Shown here: in pieces, positions 25,530-33,677 of the stretch
Position numbering within the stretch: position 1 is the first letter of the stretch
How the letters are laid out: every line of letters starts with the position of its first letter
Origin: Spirochaetales bacterium
GTDB lineage: Bacteria > Spirochaetota > Spirochaetia > SZUA-6 > RPPD01
Reading direction: 5' to 3'
Length of the DNA stretch: 38,498 bases
Assembly: GCA_016930675.1 (NCBI GenBank)
Contig: JAFGGG010000011.1
Span: 1 to 38,498 of the forward strand
The notes under the pieces: model-generated
Told to the model about the DNA's origin: nothing
What the model saw: only the letters and a program-made list of their open reading frames with translations
Database searches by the model: none
Position numbers and translations under genes: made by a program

Positions 25530-26131
25530 CTAGTACGGGATGTCATAGACCGTCTCACTTCCCGGAATATCGCCGCCGTAGTATATAAAATAGCCGGTAT
25601 AATCTATTTCCTGATTCGTAAAACCCGGAGCTGTGAGTATTACATACCCTGATTCCGTGGGCAAACAATGCGGGAACGCCAGCTCAATAGCATTATCATG
25701 ATTATAATATACATAATAGCTGCACGCGCCGGTTGACTGGATAATACCGTCCTCTTTGGTTTCAAAAAAAATCTCTGCCTGGTTTTTATCATGGAATGTT
25801 ATGGTAAACCGATACGAGTCGTCTTCATCAAAATCGATTTTATAACTGTTCCCGATTATGGTATTGTGTATTTCATCTCCACCCTTCCCGCAAATGTGTC
25901 CTGCGGTCTTTGGTCGTCGGTAAAGGGTGTTTCGGAGAAAGTATACGGTGTTATTATTTCAAAGGAATTGTCCTGTTTCATTCTAAGATAAAAGAATTCT
26001 TCAATTTCATTATTGCTTTTAAATTCCGTATAATATAATTTATATACTCCGGCTGGTGTTACCTGTGAATAGGAGTTAAATGCTACTATACAGACTAATA
26101 GTATGGTACATATTATGTGCTTTTTATTCAT
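25530..26131 (-). pseudogene. Secreted protein gene with a frameshift
   Basis: ATG 26131 starts a signal peptide (KKHIICTILLVCIVAFNSYS) and a lipocalin- or META-like beta-rich region. The frame stops at 25856. Near 25890 (the GCGGGAAGGGTGGAG stretch) the reading continues in the -1 frame without a stop for about 120 codons to TAG at 25530. That second part includes GDEIHNTIIGNSYKIDFDED, FHDKNQAEIFFETKEDG and FIYYGGDIPGSETVYD. The combined product would be about 200 aa. The G-rich run at the junction suggests a 1-base slip or sequencing error. A functional single protein is possible if the error is technical. Confidence 0.7.
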
Positions 26132-26267
26132 GGTATAGTTACGCTCTCGCGCAGACACGGATTTCATGAAACATGAAATATTTTGCGACAATCACTTTTG
26201 TCGGAAACAGTCTATTGCCGTGTAGGTGTTATGTCAAGCAGCTTAACCGTACATGTCGTGCCGGAGG

Positions 26268-26291
26268 AAAAAGCCGCTGTAACAATGCGGC
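26268..26291 (-). terminator. Possible terminator upstream of the frameshifted gene
   Basis: GCCGC (26273-26277) pairs with GCGGC (26287-26291), and the minus strand then has TTTTT. With only 5 bp it is weak. On the plus strand the same hairpin lies just before the ribosome site of the small membrane protein gene. Confidence 0.35.
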
Positions 26292-26309
26292 AGAGGCAAG
26301 GAGATTATT

Positions 26310-26666
26310 ATGAAGGCACCGAATCCGTTTCTGTATCTGCTGGGATTAATTCCGGCTATAATAGGGGGTTTAAGCCTTGTTTTATTCTACACAGGAATTG
26401 AATTCGCCTGGATCATGGCAGCCGTGGCCATTATCTGTTATTTTTTAATATTCGCCGCAGCCTGTATTCTCGGGAGGATTCTTGCCATGTTTCTGCTGCC
26501 CGCTCTTCTCCTTGCCCTGATTGCTACTGTGATAATTTCCATCTTTGTTGCGCCCTGGTATATGGTTCTGGTGGTAAGCTTTTCGGCTGTCTATGTGTTT
26601 TTTTATCTGCTGCCTGTAATTATGGATATTATTCGCAGAAGCAGAGAACATAAACCCGCTGGATAA
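26310..26666 (+). CDS. Small polytopic membrane protein
   Basis: The protein is 118 aa, with AAGGAG 8 bases before the start. Four hydrophobic segments (about residues 8-28, 32-52, 55-78 and 82-105) are followed by a basic tail (DIIRRSREHKPAG), so the C-terminus is probably cytoplasmic. I do not recognise a family. It converges with the methyltransferase gene 11 bases downstream. Confidence 0.65.
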   Translation: MKAPNPFLYLLGLIPAIIGGLSLVLFYTGIEFAWIMAAVAIICYFLIFAAACILGRILAMFLLPALLLALIATVIISIFVAPWYMVLVVSFSAVYVFFYLLPVIMDIIRRSREHKPAG

Positions 26667-26677
26667 TTGATTTTCGA

Positions 26678-27457
26678 TCAAGCGATCTTGCAGTTGAAAA
26701 TAATAAATCCTCTGTTATTTATTTCTCGCACAATCTCCAAACCTGCCCGGCTTATTATTTTCCTCCAGAAATATTTGGTCTTAAATACGATTGTTGCCAT
26801 CATGAGTGTAAGAAATCCCATGGAGAAAACAAGAAACGGGGTCAGACTGTGCCATTCGCCGATAATAAGCAGACCGTCTTTTTTTAACACCCGCTTTATC
26901 TCGGCTAAGGCGTGCTGCAGGTCTTGCGGTTTATGAATCTCATGCAGTACGGATTGAACCGAGATAATGTCGAAGGAGTTGTCTTTAAAAGGTATTTCCG
27001 TAATCGAACCGTGTCTGAAATCGGTTATGTTAGCTACGCTTTCAATACGCGCGTTTCGTTTGACGGTTTCCAGAGAGTTACCCGTAATTACGGTATTATA
27101 GATATCAATACCTGTTAAATATCCGCCTTTGGGCAGTGCCTTGGCCATGGCAATGGCGTGCCTGCCGGTACCGCAGCCGCAGTCAAGCACTTTTGGGGCT
27201 TTAAACCGTTTAAGATAATCGTAATGTGTTTTGCTTGAGAAAATTCTTAAATTCAAGATAACCATTCCCAAAGCCGGCCACAGAAACAGGATCGATACGA
27301 TAAGCCCTGCCATAAAAAGCATGTCGGCCAAGGGGAAGGGAATAAAAATACCGGTGAAAATGAGTGCCAGTCCGAACACACCGATAATACCGCAGCCGAT
27401 TAAGAAATTTCCAGCATACCAGCCGTATTGTACTTTCAGGTTTTTTTTATTGTTCAT
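26678..27457 (-). CDS. Membrane-anchored class I SAM methyltransferase
   Basis: The protein is 259 aa with ribosome site GGAGG. Two membrane helices (about residues 14-36 and 42-68) precede a methyltransferase domain: VLDCGCGTGRHAIAMAKALP (motif I), GIDIY (motif II), DNSFDIISVQSVLHEI and LKKDGLLIIGEWH. A further hydrophobic stretch lies near residue 210. It probably methylates a lipid-associated or hydrophobic substrate. It lies 12 bases after the AbrB gene, so it is the second gene of that unit. Confidence 0.85.
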   Translation of the reverse strand: MNNKKNLKVQYGWYAGNFLIGCGIIGVFGLALIFTGIFIPFPLADMLFMAGLIVSILFLWPALGMVILNLRIFSSKTHYDYLKRFKAPKVLDCGCGTGRHAIAMAKALPKGGYLTGIDIYNTVITGNSLETVKRNARIESVANITDFRHGSITEIPFKDNSFDIISVQSVLHEIHKPQDLQHALAEIKRVLKKDGLLIIGEWHSLTPFLVFSMGFLTLMMATIVFKTKYFWRKIISRAGLEIVREINNRGFIIFNCKIA

Positions 27458-27469
27458 AACTTCCTCCGT

Positions 27470-27703
27470 TTAACTCTGTTTTTCTTCTTTATTATCAATG
27501 CCGTTAAGTATGCCCAAGGCGAACTCCTTTATTTTCCCGATTTTTGATATGGCAATACCCTTTTTTCTGTCGCCCATAACAAGCAGGGTGTCCCCGGCCT
27601 TTATCTTGAAAAGATCCCGCGCGTCTTTGGGAATTACAATCTGGCCCCGTTCTCCTACTTTGACGGTACCGAAGATATACTTTCCTTCTATAATCTCTTC
27701 CAT
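27470..27703 (-). CDS. AbrB/SpoVT-type transition-state regulator
   Basis: The protein is 77 aa. ATG 27703 follows AAAGGAG by 6 bases; upstream codons to 27763 lie in the promoter and are not coding. The swapped-hairpin AbrB DNA-binding domain covers residues 10-55 (VKVGERGQIVIPKDARDLF, KAGDTLLVMGD). The tail KEFALGILNGIDNK is an oligomerisation-like helix. It probably regulates its own operon with the membrane methyltransferase. Confidence 0.88.
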   Translation of the reverse strand: MEEIIEGKYIFGTVKVGERGQIVIPKDARDLFKIKAGDTLLVMGDRKKGIAISKIGKIKEFALGILNGIDNKEEKQS

Positions 27704-27724
27704 GCGTGCTCCTTTCATATAAAT

Positions 27725-27736
27725 CATATTAATATG
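27725..27736. promoter_or_regulatory. Palindrome at the AbrB-operon transcription start
   Basis: CATATTAATATG is a perfect 12-base palindrome covering the predicted start of transcription of the AbrB operon. A related half (TTCATATTAAT) lies in the promoter spacer. It is a good candidate autoregulatory operator. Confidence 0.5.
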
Positions 27737-27739
27737 AAA

Positions 27740-27768
27740 AATATAATTAATATGAATTAACATGTCAA
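27740..27768 (-). promoter_or_regulatory. Sigma70 promoter of the AbrB operon
   Basis: On the minus strand, TTGACA (27763-27768) and TATATT (27740-27745) are 17 bases apart, a near-consensus promoter. It is back to back with the TetR promoter, with 19 bases between the two -35 boxes. Confidence 0.8.
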
Positions 27769-27787
27769 TAGATTTTTATTTTTTTTG

Positions 27788-27816
27788 TTGACAAAATTTG
27801 CGCCGAGTGTTATATT
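27788..27816 (+). promoter_or_regulatory. Sigma70 promoter of the TetR gene
   Basis: TTGACA (27788-27793) and TATATT (27811-27816) are 17 bases apart. The predicted start near 27823 falls inside the TetR palindrome at 27821-27842. Confidence 0.82.
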
Positions 27817-27820
27817 TTGT

Positions 27821-27842
27821 ATTAACTAAACAGTTAGTTAAT
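27821..27842. promoter_or_regulatory. TetR operator 1 (autoregulation)
   Basis: ATTAACTAA, four bases, then TTAGTTAAT form a perfect 9+4+9 palindrome just downstream of the TetR -10 box. The same palindrome recurs before the ferredoxin-nitroreductase gene. Binding here would block the gene's own transcription. Confidence 0.82.
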
Positions 27843-27855
27843 ATCTGTGGAGCAT

Positions 27856-28488
27856 ATGGATAAGAACAGCGAAGAATCAAAACAGCGTATCCTCAATACG
27901 GCGGCCAGGATTTTTGCGGAAAAAGGTTATGACGGCGCGCGTATAGATGAGATTGCCAGAGAGGCTGAGGTAAATAAGGCACTCATCTATTACTATTACA
28001 AAAGCAAAGGGGCGATTTTAAGCGAGTTATTCCGTACCTTTTTCAAAGAGTCTACGGCACTGCTTTTGAATTTTGTTGAGCGGGGAGGTTTCGCAGAAGA
28101 TGCGGAAGAAAATAAAAGGTTATTTGAAGCGGAATATTCCCATTATCTGGAGTCGAACAAAGATCTGCTTAAGATTCTGGTTGTGGAGTCTTTAAAGGGT
28201 GATGTTGGGGAGGTGCCGCTTTTTAGGCTTGTGGATATCGGCGGTAATGAGCAGAACGAGCGCATGGATGCTATAGAGGAAAATATAAGGATAAGTGACA
28301 AAGAACAGCAGCAGATTTATGTAACGGAGTTTTTTACCGGTGTTATGCCTTTTGTCTGCTCTGTGGTATTTAAAGAGAAATGGTGCAAACACTTTAAAAT
28401 CACGGAACAAGAATTTAAGCAGTATTTTTCCGTGGCCATGGAGGAAACCCATGAGCAGTATCACAAAAATAAGAAAAGCGAATTTTAA
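27856..28488 (+). CDS. TetR/AcrR-family repressor
   Basis: The protein is 210 aa. ATG 27856 is preferred over GTG 27847, although the GGAG box is only 3 bases away. The helix-turn-helix is clear (ILNTAARIFAEKGYDGARID, EIAREAEVNKALIYYYYKSK). The ligand-binding helical region follows. Operators flank the gene on both sides, so it represses itself and the ferredoxin-nitroreductase gene. The inducer is unknown, perhaps an electrophile or nitro compound handled by the target enzyme. Confidence 0.92.
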   Translation: MDKNSEESKQRILNTAARIFAEKGYDGARIDEIAREAEVNKALIYYYYKSKGAILSELFRTFFKESTALLLNFVERGGFAEDAEENKRLFEAEYSHYLESNKDLLKILVVESLKGDVGEVPLFRLVDIGGNEQNERMDAIEENIRISDKEQQQIYVTEFFTGVMPFVCSVVFKEKWCKHFKITEQEFKQYFSVAMEETHEQYHKNKKSEF

Positions 28489-28509
28489 TAAATTTTTTTA
28501 ACAAAATAG

Positions 28510-28529
28510 TTAACTAAATAGTTAGTTAA
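28510..28529. promoter_or_regulatory. TetR operator 2, before the ferredoxin-nitroreductase gene
   Basis: TTAACTAA, four bases, then TTAGTTAA repeat the arms of operator 1 at the same spacing, about 48 bases before the nitroreductase start. No separate promoter with good spacing was found here, so it may act on read-through from the TetR promoter or on a weak promoter nearby. Confidence 0.8.
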
Positions 28530-28576
28530 TATATGGAGAGAGTTACTCTCCGGTCTATTTTTTATTGGAGGTTACC

Positions 28577-29443
28577 ATGAAAATCACAGGAATTGATGAA
28601 AAAAAATGCAGTGCCTGCGGAGTTTGTGTGCAGGAATGTGCGGCCGGTATTTATTCAGTAAACGGGAGCAAGCACGTAACGCATGACGATCCGTATAACT
28701 GGTGCACAGGCTGCGGCCATTGCGTGGCTGTGTGTCCCAAGGATGCGATAATCTATACTGCGCATGAAAAAACCTTGGAATATCCGGATAAAGACATATC
28801 TATTAAGGATGTGGAAAAACTGCTTCACACAAAACGCTCAATCCGCAGATATAAAAATAAGGATGTTCCCGAAAAGGAAATTGAAAAGCTGCTTGAGATC
28901 ATGCGTTTTGCGCCCAGCGGGCATAATGCCCAACCGTGTGAGTATGTGGTTGTCAAGGACAGGGAAAAAATACGGATGCTCGGCCAGGCAACCATTGCGT
29001 CTTTTAAATCATTTAAAAAGCTTATTAAAATCCGCAAACTCTTAAAACCGTTTATTCCCAAAGCTTTTTATGAGATATTGTCGGATCGGGGTACGGCTCT
29101 CGGTGTTGACGAGTTGATTAGGCAGTATGAGTCGGGCAAGGATATAATCTTTTTCGACGCGCCGGTTCTCATACTCGCGCATGTTCCGAATCTGGGCGGT
29201 TTGTCCTATGTTGATCCCACCATCGCCTTAACCTACGGTATGCTGGCGGCCCACGCGCTTGGTTTGGGAAGCTGCTGGATGGGATTTGCCATGATGGCGG
29301 TCGCTAAACATAAAAAAATATTACAGTTACTTAATATTCCCAAAGGCAGGTTCATTGCAGGTGTAATAACCTTCGGGTACCCTGTTCATACATATTACAG
29401 AGTACCTGTGCGCAATAAAATAAAAGCTGAGTGGTATGTATAG
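28577..29443 (+). CDS. Ferredoxin-nitroreductase fusion
   Basis: The protein is 288 aa. ATG 28577 follows GGAGG by 6 bases. Residues 1-60 carry two 4Fe-4S clusters (CSACGVCVQEC and CTGCGHCVAVCP). Residues 75-288 form a nitroreductase domain (TKRSIRRYKNKDVPEKEIEK, APSGHNAQPCEYVVV, GLGSCWMGF). Electrons probably pass from the clusters to bound FMN to reduce a nitro or enone substrate. The TetR operator upstream implies induction by a small molecule. A terminator follows. Confidence 0.92.
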   Translation: MKITGIDEKKCSACGVCVQECAAGIYSVNGSKHVTHDDPYNWCTGCGHCVAVCPKDAIIYTAHEKTLEYPDKDISIKDVEKLLHTKRSIRRYKNKDVPEKEIEKLLEIMRFAPSGHNAQPCEYVVVKDREKIRMLGQATIASFKSFKKLIKIRKLLKPFIPKAFYEILSDRGTALGVDELIRQYESGKDIIFFDAPVLILAHVPNLGGLSYVDPTIALTYGMLAAHALGLGSCWMGFAMMAVAKHKKILQLLNIPKGRFIAGVITFGYPVHTYYRVPVRNKIKAEWYV

Positions 29444-29468
29444 TTACTTATAAATATTTTTTAGATTT

Positions 29469-29500
29469 AAGACCGATTTTGGATTAAATCCGGGTCTTTT
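29469..29500 (+). terminator. Terminator after the ferredoxin-nitroreductase gene
   Basis: AAGACC (29469-29474) pairs with GGTCTT (29493-29498), and GATTT (29475-29479) pairs with AAATC (29486-29490). The hairpin is followed by TTTT. Confidence 0.65.
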
Positions 29501-29528
29501 AATTAATTATTTTACGGAGGTTTGATGA

Positions 29529-30044
29529 ATGAATGAGATACCGAAATTAAAACATACTGTTTATATTTCACATGCAATAGAAGTACCCAAAAATGCAGAA
29601 GATACATTTACTTTTATAACAAAAAATCTACCCAAAGTGTACGCCCAATTGGCATGTGGTCATGAATATTTTACAATCAGGAATGGTACTGAAATAAAAA
29701 GGAATTCCATTATTGATTGTGCGGAAAAAGCAGGGAACCAGTCGATCACCCATGAATATCATGTGACAGAAATACACAATAACAACAGGATTGCGTATGT
29801 GTCAAATAAATCGCGCGTTTTAATAAAATTACCGTGGAACACAATTGAAAGTAAAAGCAATACGTATGTATTTTATGATTTTTATGCGACTGAAAATAAC
29901 CACACGAGAATAAAACTTACTATTGGAATACAATTTTCAAATGGTTTTGAAAAATTTTTTTCTACATTGTTTGGAGGATTAATTCCCTGGAAAAAACATT
30001 GTATTGAAGAAATGGAAGGGTTAAAAAAAATCTTGGGTGAATAA
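29529..30044 (+). CDS. SRPBCC/START-like protein
   Basis: The protein is 171 aa with ribosome site GGAGG 8 bases before the start. The pattern (HAIEVPKNAEDTFTFITKNL at the start; a long C-terminal helix LIPWKKHCIEEMEGLKKIL) fits the SRPBCC (polyketide-cyclase/START) fold, a hydrophobic-ligand pocket. The AT-rich composition and codon use differ somewhat from its neighbours. The function is unknown. It has its own transcript, beyond the preceding terminator. Confidence 0.68.
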   Translation: MNEIPKLKHTVYISHAIEVPKNAEDTFTFITKNLPKVYAQLACGHEYFTIRNGTEIKRNSIIDCAEKAGNQSITHEYHVTEIHNNNRIAYVSNKSRVLIKLPWNTIESKSNTYVFYDFYATENNHTRIKLTIGIQFSNGFEKFFSTLFGGLIPWKKHCIEEMEGLKKILGE

Positions 30045-30082
30045 AGAAGGACTGTCAGATAATGCGCATAACTATGTCGATA

Positions 30083-31348
30083 TTACTGCTTGGTTACTTT
30101 GTTTTTCCCAATCATACGCGCTGATTCTGAGTGAGCCGCTTCCCATAATTTTAATTTCTCCAGAAAAAAGGGAATAAAAATGATAATCAATAGACTTGAG
30201 ATCCCGGCTATGGCAAAAAACGCAGTTTCTATTCTCAGCCGGTTGGCGATAAAACCAACAAGCGGAGCCAGCAGACAATAGGAAATACGGAAGAGAAAAC
30301 TGCCGATCGACATAACAGTGGCGCGCTTGTCGCTGAAGGTTTCCTCCTGGATGTATTTACCGAGAAGGGGCGGAGCCAGTCCGTACAGGATGTTGACAAA
30401 ATAAATCGGTATCAAAGCCCAGTAGCCGGGAAGAATACCCGCTAAAACATATCCGATAAGGGGCGGCAGGGGCAGCATAAAAATAATACCACGGCGTCCT
30501 AAAATATTTTCCGCCTTATGCGCGAAGTGACTGCCTAATCCGGAGGGAATAAACAGACAGGCCCACAGAATACCGAAAAGCCAGATCGGCACCTCTCTGG
30601 CCGTCCAGAAAGGCTGGTAAAGCCAGACTCCGAGCATGGTGGCCAGGGAACAGGCGGCAAGCAATGGGAGCGCGGCGCGCACGATCTTGCTGCGCAGAAA
30701 CACATAGCGGAATATTTTATAAAAGCCGTACACTGTACCGCGGTGATGTTTATACACTTCGTACGTGGGTTCTGTGATAAAAAAAGCGAGGCTGAAGCTG
30801 GCAAGCGCAATGGAGCCGGTGGCAAGCATAAGCCACCAGACAGGGAAAAACATGGCGCAGATACCGCCCGTAATGCTGGAAAAAGCAGCTCCCAGATGAA
30901 AAAGCCCGTTTATGCGGCCCAGGACCTTGCTGTAATCACCTTGACGCTTCAGCTCTTTCAGGCTTTCGAAAATCACTGCCGAATCGGTTCCGGAAAGAAA
31001 AGCCAGAGAGAGACCGAGGGTAATCTCAGCGGCCACAAATCCCCAGAAAAAGCGAAATGAGGAATAAATAATCCAGCCCACCACATTAATCGCCGCTGCC
31101 AGCAGAATCGTGCGTTTTCTTCCCAACCTGTCGCCGATATAACCGGTGGGGATTTCAAACAGCACAACGGAAAAGGAAAAAATCGCCTGGAGTAGGAAGA
31201 TATCGAAAAGGGACAGCCCGTGTTCTTTCCAGTATGAGGCGATGACCGCAATGGCAAAGATCATGGAAAAATTTATTTTGATGATCGTAAGCAGCACGAT
31301 GTTTCGCTGCCAGGGATTCTGTGTATGTACGGTTCCGGGCATCGGCAT
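30083..31348 (-). CDS. Major facilitator superfamily transporter
   Basis: The protein is about 421 aa from ATG 31348; TTG 31366 is in frame but unsupported. About twelve hydrophobic helices are visible. The family loop motif GYIGDRLGRKRTIL lies between helices 2 and 3. It is probably a drug/proton antiporter-like exporter. There are no substrate clues and no adjacent regulator. The ribosome site is weak. Confidence 0.9.
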   Translation of the reverse strand: MPMPGTVHTQNPWQRNIVLLTIIKINFSMIFAIAVIASYWKEHGLSLFDIFLLQAIFSFSVVLFEIPTGYIGDRLGRKRTILLAAAINVVGWIIYSSFRFFWGFVAAEITLGLSLAFLSGTDSAVIFESLKELKRQGDYSKVLGRINGLFHLGAAFSSITGGICAMFFPVWWLMLATGSIALASFSLAFFITEPTYEVYKHHRGTVYGFYKIFRYVFLRSKIVRAALPLLAACSLATMLGVWLYQPFWTAREVPIWLFGILWACLFIPSGLGSHFAHKAENILGRRGIIFMLPLPPLIGYVLAGILPGYWALIPIYFVNILYGLAPPLLGKYIQEETFSDKRATVMSIGSFLFRISYCLLAPLVGFIANRLRIETAFFAIAGISSLLIIIFIPFFLEKLKLWEAAHSESARMIGKNKVTKQ

Positions 31349-31460
31349 CTGTCTATTTATATACAAAACATCGTGTTAATCAAGTATTTTTTATAAACCC
31401 ACAATTACCTTCTGTATAACAAAGATTGACTGATAATAATATAATTGATAATTTTGATGG

Positions 31461-31766
31461 ATGAGAACAAAAGAAGAATATTATGAATTGGTTAAACAGA
31501 TAAGAAAGATTGTGGCCGATCCTGTAAATCAGAAATGTCCGTGCCCGAAGGTAAAATGTGAATGGCACGGTAAATGCCTGGAATGCGTTACGCTGCACAG
31601 ATATTACAAGGATCATGTGCCGAATTGTTTTCAGCAGTTTATAAACGATAAATTAAAGGCGGTAGCCGCTGTTGGAGAAATGGACGCCATTGAAAAAGAA
31701 CAGACCCCGCCAGAATATTGGGATTACGTGCGAGAGCGAGATAAAAAGGACAACGAGATAATGTGA
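31461..31766 (+). CDS. Small cysteine-rich conserved protein
   Basis: The protein is 101 aa. A cluster of Cys and His (KCPCPKVKCEWHGKCLECV, then CFQQF after a PN) could bind a metal. The family of short proteins with a CPC...C..HG.C..C pattern is widespread in anaerobes, from memory, without known function. The ribosome site is weak. The C-terminus is charged. Confidence 0.68.
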   Translation: MRTKEEYYELVKQIRKIVADPVNQKCPCPKVKCEWHGKCLECVTLHRYYKDHVPNCFQQFINDKLKAVAAVGEMDAIEKEQTPPEYWDYVRERDKKDNEIM

Positions 31767-31855
31767 GGGTGATCGCAACCGGATTGTAGCTTCCTTTCAA
31801 AAAATATGCGCACATTTTTAAACGGTCATACGTTATATTATAATGGAGGAATGTT

Positions 31856-33562
31856 ATGAGAAAATTCCTGCTGTTTTTCATTCCAGTCATCACATTGATA
31901 CTTACCTGCAGTCTGGGAAACGGTTCCGGCGGCGGAGAAGAATGGCCGGAGTACCCCGGAGAGGCCGGAGGGTATACTCAATTTATCCAGGTTGATGAAG
32001 ATGAGCCGACTCTCTTGGAGGCTCCGGACGGCTTGACATTTTTAATTAAAGGAATCGCCTTCGGCAATCACGTCTGGGGAAATCCGTCGACTCATGAGAG
32101 TTTTACCCATCACGGTCCGAAAGATTACGCGCGGGTAAAAAGTATGGGTTTCAACTCAATAAGATTTTATATCAATTACGGACTTTTTGAAAGCGACGGT
32201 AATCCGTACGCTTACAAGCAGGACGGATTCACCTGGCTTGATATGAATATCGCGGCGGCCAGGGTCAACGGTATTTATCTTATTCTCAATATGCACTATC
32301 CGCAGGGTGGGTTCCAGTCCAATGGAGACGGGGACGCGCTGTGGACAGAGCAGAACAACCAGCTGCGTCTTATTGCATTGTGGAAAGAAATCGCGGAACG
32401 CTATAAGGACGAAGAGATAATTATAGGTTACGGATTGGTCAATGAACCGGTTCCTTTGAACGGAGTGGCTCAGTGGACCGGGCTTGCCCAAAACATAATC
32501 AATGCCATACGGGATGTTGATCCGTACCATCTCATCTTTGCGGAAAGAGCCATCTGGGTCAAGGGCGGAGACAACCAAATCGATAGGGATAATTTTTACT
32601 TTCCCATTGGTCTCACGGATCCGGGTCCGAAAAACAATATCGTATATGAATACCATATGTACGAGCCCTTTGAGTTTACCCACCAGAACGCGAGCTGGGT
32701 GCCCTCGCTGCTGGGAATATACTCCGAATATCCAGATCCGAACAGGATCATAGCCCAGGATGAGCAGTGGACATGGTTTACGGATAATAATCCCACAGCG
32801 CCGAGCGGTACCTTTGCCTGGACCGCGTTGGCCGGAAATTCATACCAGGTAAACAACGCGGACTATAGGCTGGGTCGGCCTGTTATTCAGACCCATACCA
32901 TAGGTGCAAACGGAACCGTATACATCGACGACATTGTGGTTGAGGAATACGATGAGAACGGAGTCTTTTTAAGAACTATTATGGATTCTCCGGTGGACGA
33001 CGCCAACGGATGGTATTTCTGGACAGCGGACGGAAACGGCAGCGGCAGCCTGGCCACGGGTGTTTCCGGGGCGAGCGGCGGCGCCTGTCTTAAAATAACC
33101 GGCACCACAGGGGACAGTAATTTCGGCCACAGTCTGCGCTTTCTCATAACCCAAAATTACCGGTATAAAATAAGCGGCCGGGTCAGGGGAAACAACGTGG
33201 CCGCCGGCGCCACGGTACGCTTCAGGGTGGACTTTTATAACTGTACGGGCGATATTCTTACCTGGGGTAAAGATTATCTGCAGGCGCGCATCGGTTCCTA
33301 TATGCAATGGAGTGCGGACAAAGGCGCTCCCCTGTATCTGGGAGAGTTCGGGACAATCGTGTACGGCTTCCAGAACAACCGGGGCGGTCTTGTCTGGGTC
33401 AGCGATATGCTGGATATTTTAAAAACAGGAAACGTAAACTACAACTACCATGATTATCATGAAACAAGTTTCGGAATATACTTGAATCCCGATTGGGAGC
33501 TGCCCGATCCCGAGAGCGCCAACACACCGCTGATTCAGCTGTTTAAAACACTCCAGAAATAA
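31856..33562 (+). CDS. Lipoprotein GH5 glycoside hydrolase with inserted binding domain
   Basis: The protein is 568 aa with a GGAGGAA ribosome site. The lipoprotein signal ends in LILTCS (Cys at 18), followed by a Gly/Glu linker. The GH5 barrel begins near residue 55. The acid/base is E197 in GLVNEPVP, the H267 site is in YEYHMYEP, and the nucleophile is E497 in LYLGEFG. Between the last two lie about 180 residues (roughly 300-480) that read like a carbohydrate-binding jelly roll (GTVYIDDIVVEEYDENG; GSGSLATGVSGASGGACLKI; YKISGRVRGNN). Barrels normally need only a short loop there. It probably cleaves a beta-glucan or mannan outside the cell. Confidence 0.88.
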   Translation: MRKFLLFFIPVITLILTCSLGNGSGGGEEWPEYPGEAGGYTQFIQVDEDEPTLLEAPDGLTFLIKGIAFGNHVWGNPSTHESFTHHGPKDYARVKSMGFNSIRFYINYGLFESDGNPYAYKQDGFTWLDMNIAAARVNGIYLILNMHYPQGGFQSNGDGDALWTEQNNQLRLIALWKEIAERYKDEEIIIGYGLVNEPVPLNGVAQWTGLAQNIINAIRDVDPYHLIFAERAIWVKGGDNQIDRDNFYFPIGLTDPGPKNNIVYEYHMYEPFEFTHQNASWVPSLLGIYSEYPDPNRIIAQDEQWTWFTDNNPTAPSGTFAWTALAGNSYQVNNADYRLGRPVIQTHTIGANGTVYIDDIVVEEYDENGVFLRTIMDSPVDDANGWYFWTADGNGSGSLATGVSGASGGACLKITGTTGDSNFGHSLRFLITQNYRYKISGRVRGNNVAAGATVRFRVDFYNCTGDILTWGKDYLQARIGSYMQWSADKGAPLYLGEFGTIVYGFQNNRGGLVWVSDMLDILKTGNVNYNYHDYHETSFGIYLNPDWELPDPESANTPLIQLFKTLQK

Positions 33563-33677
33563 TCAATATATATTCTTTATTCCATATCCAACCGCAGGCT
33601 TCGGGGCTCTTGTTAATATTTCTTTCAGCTCTTGCTAAAAAAACACAATCATGTAATTATTTAACTCAAACGAAATT

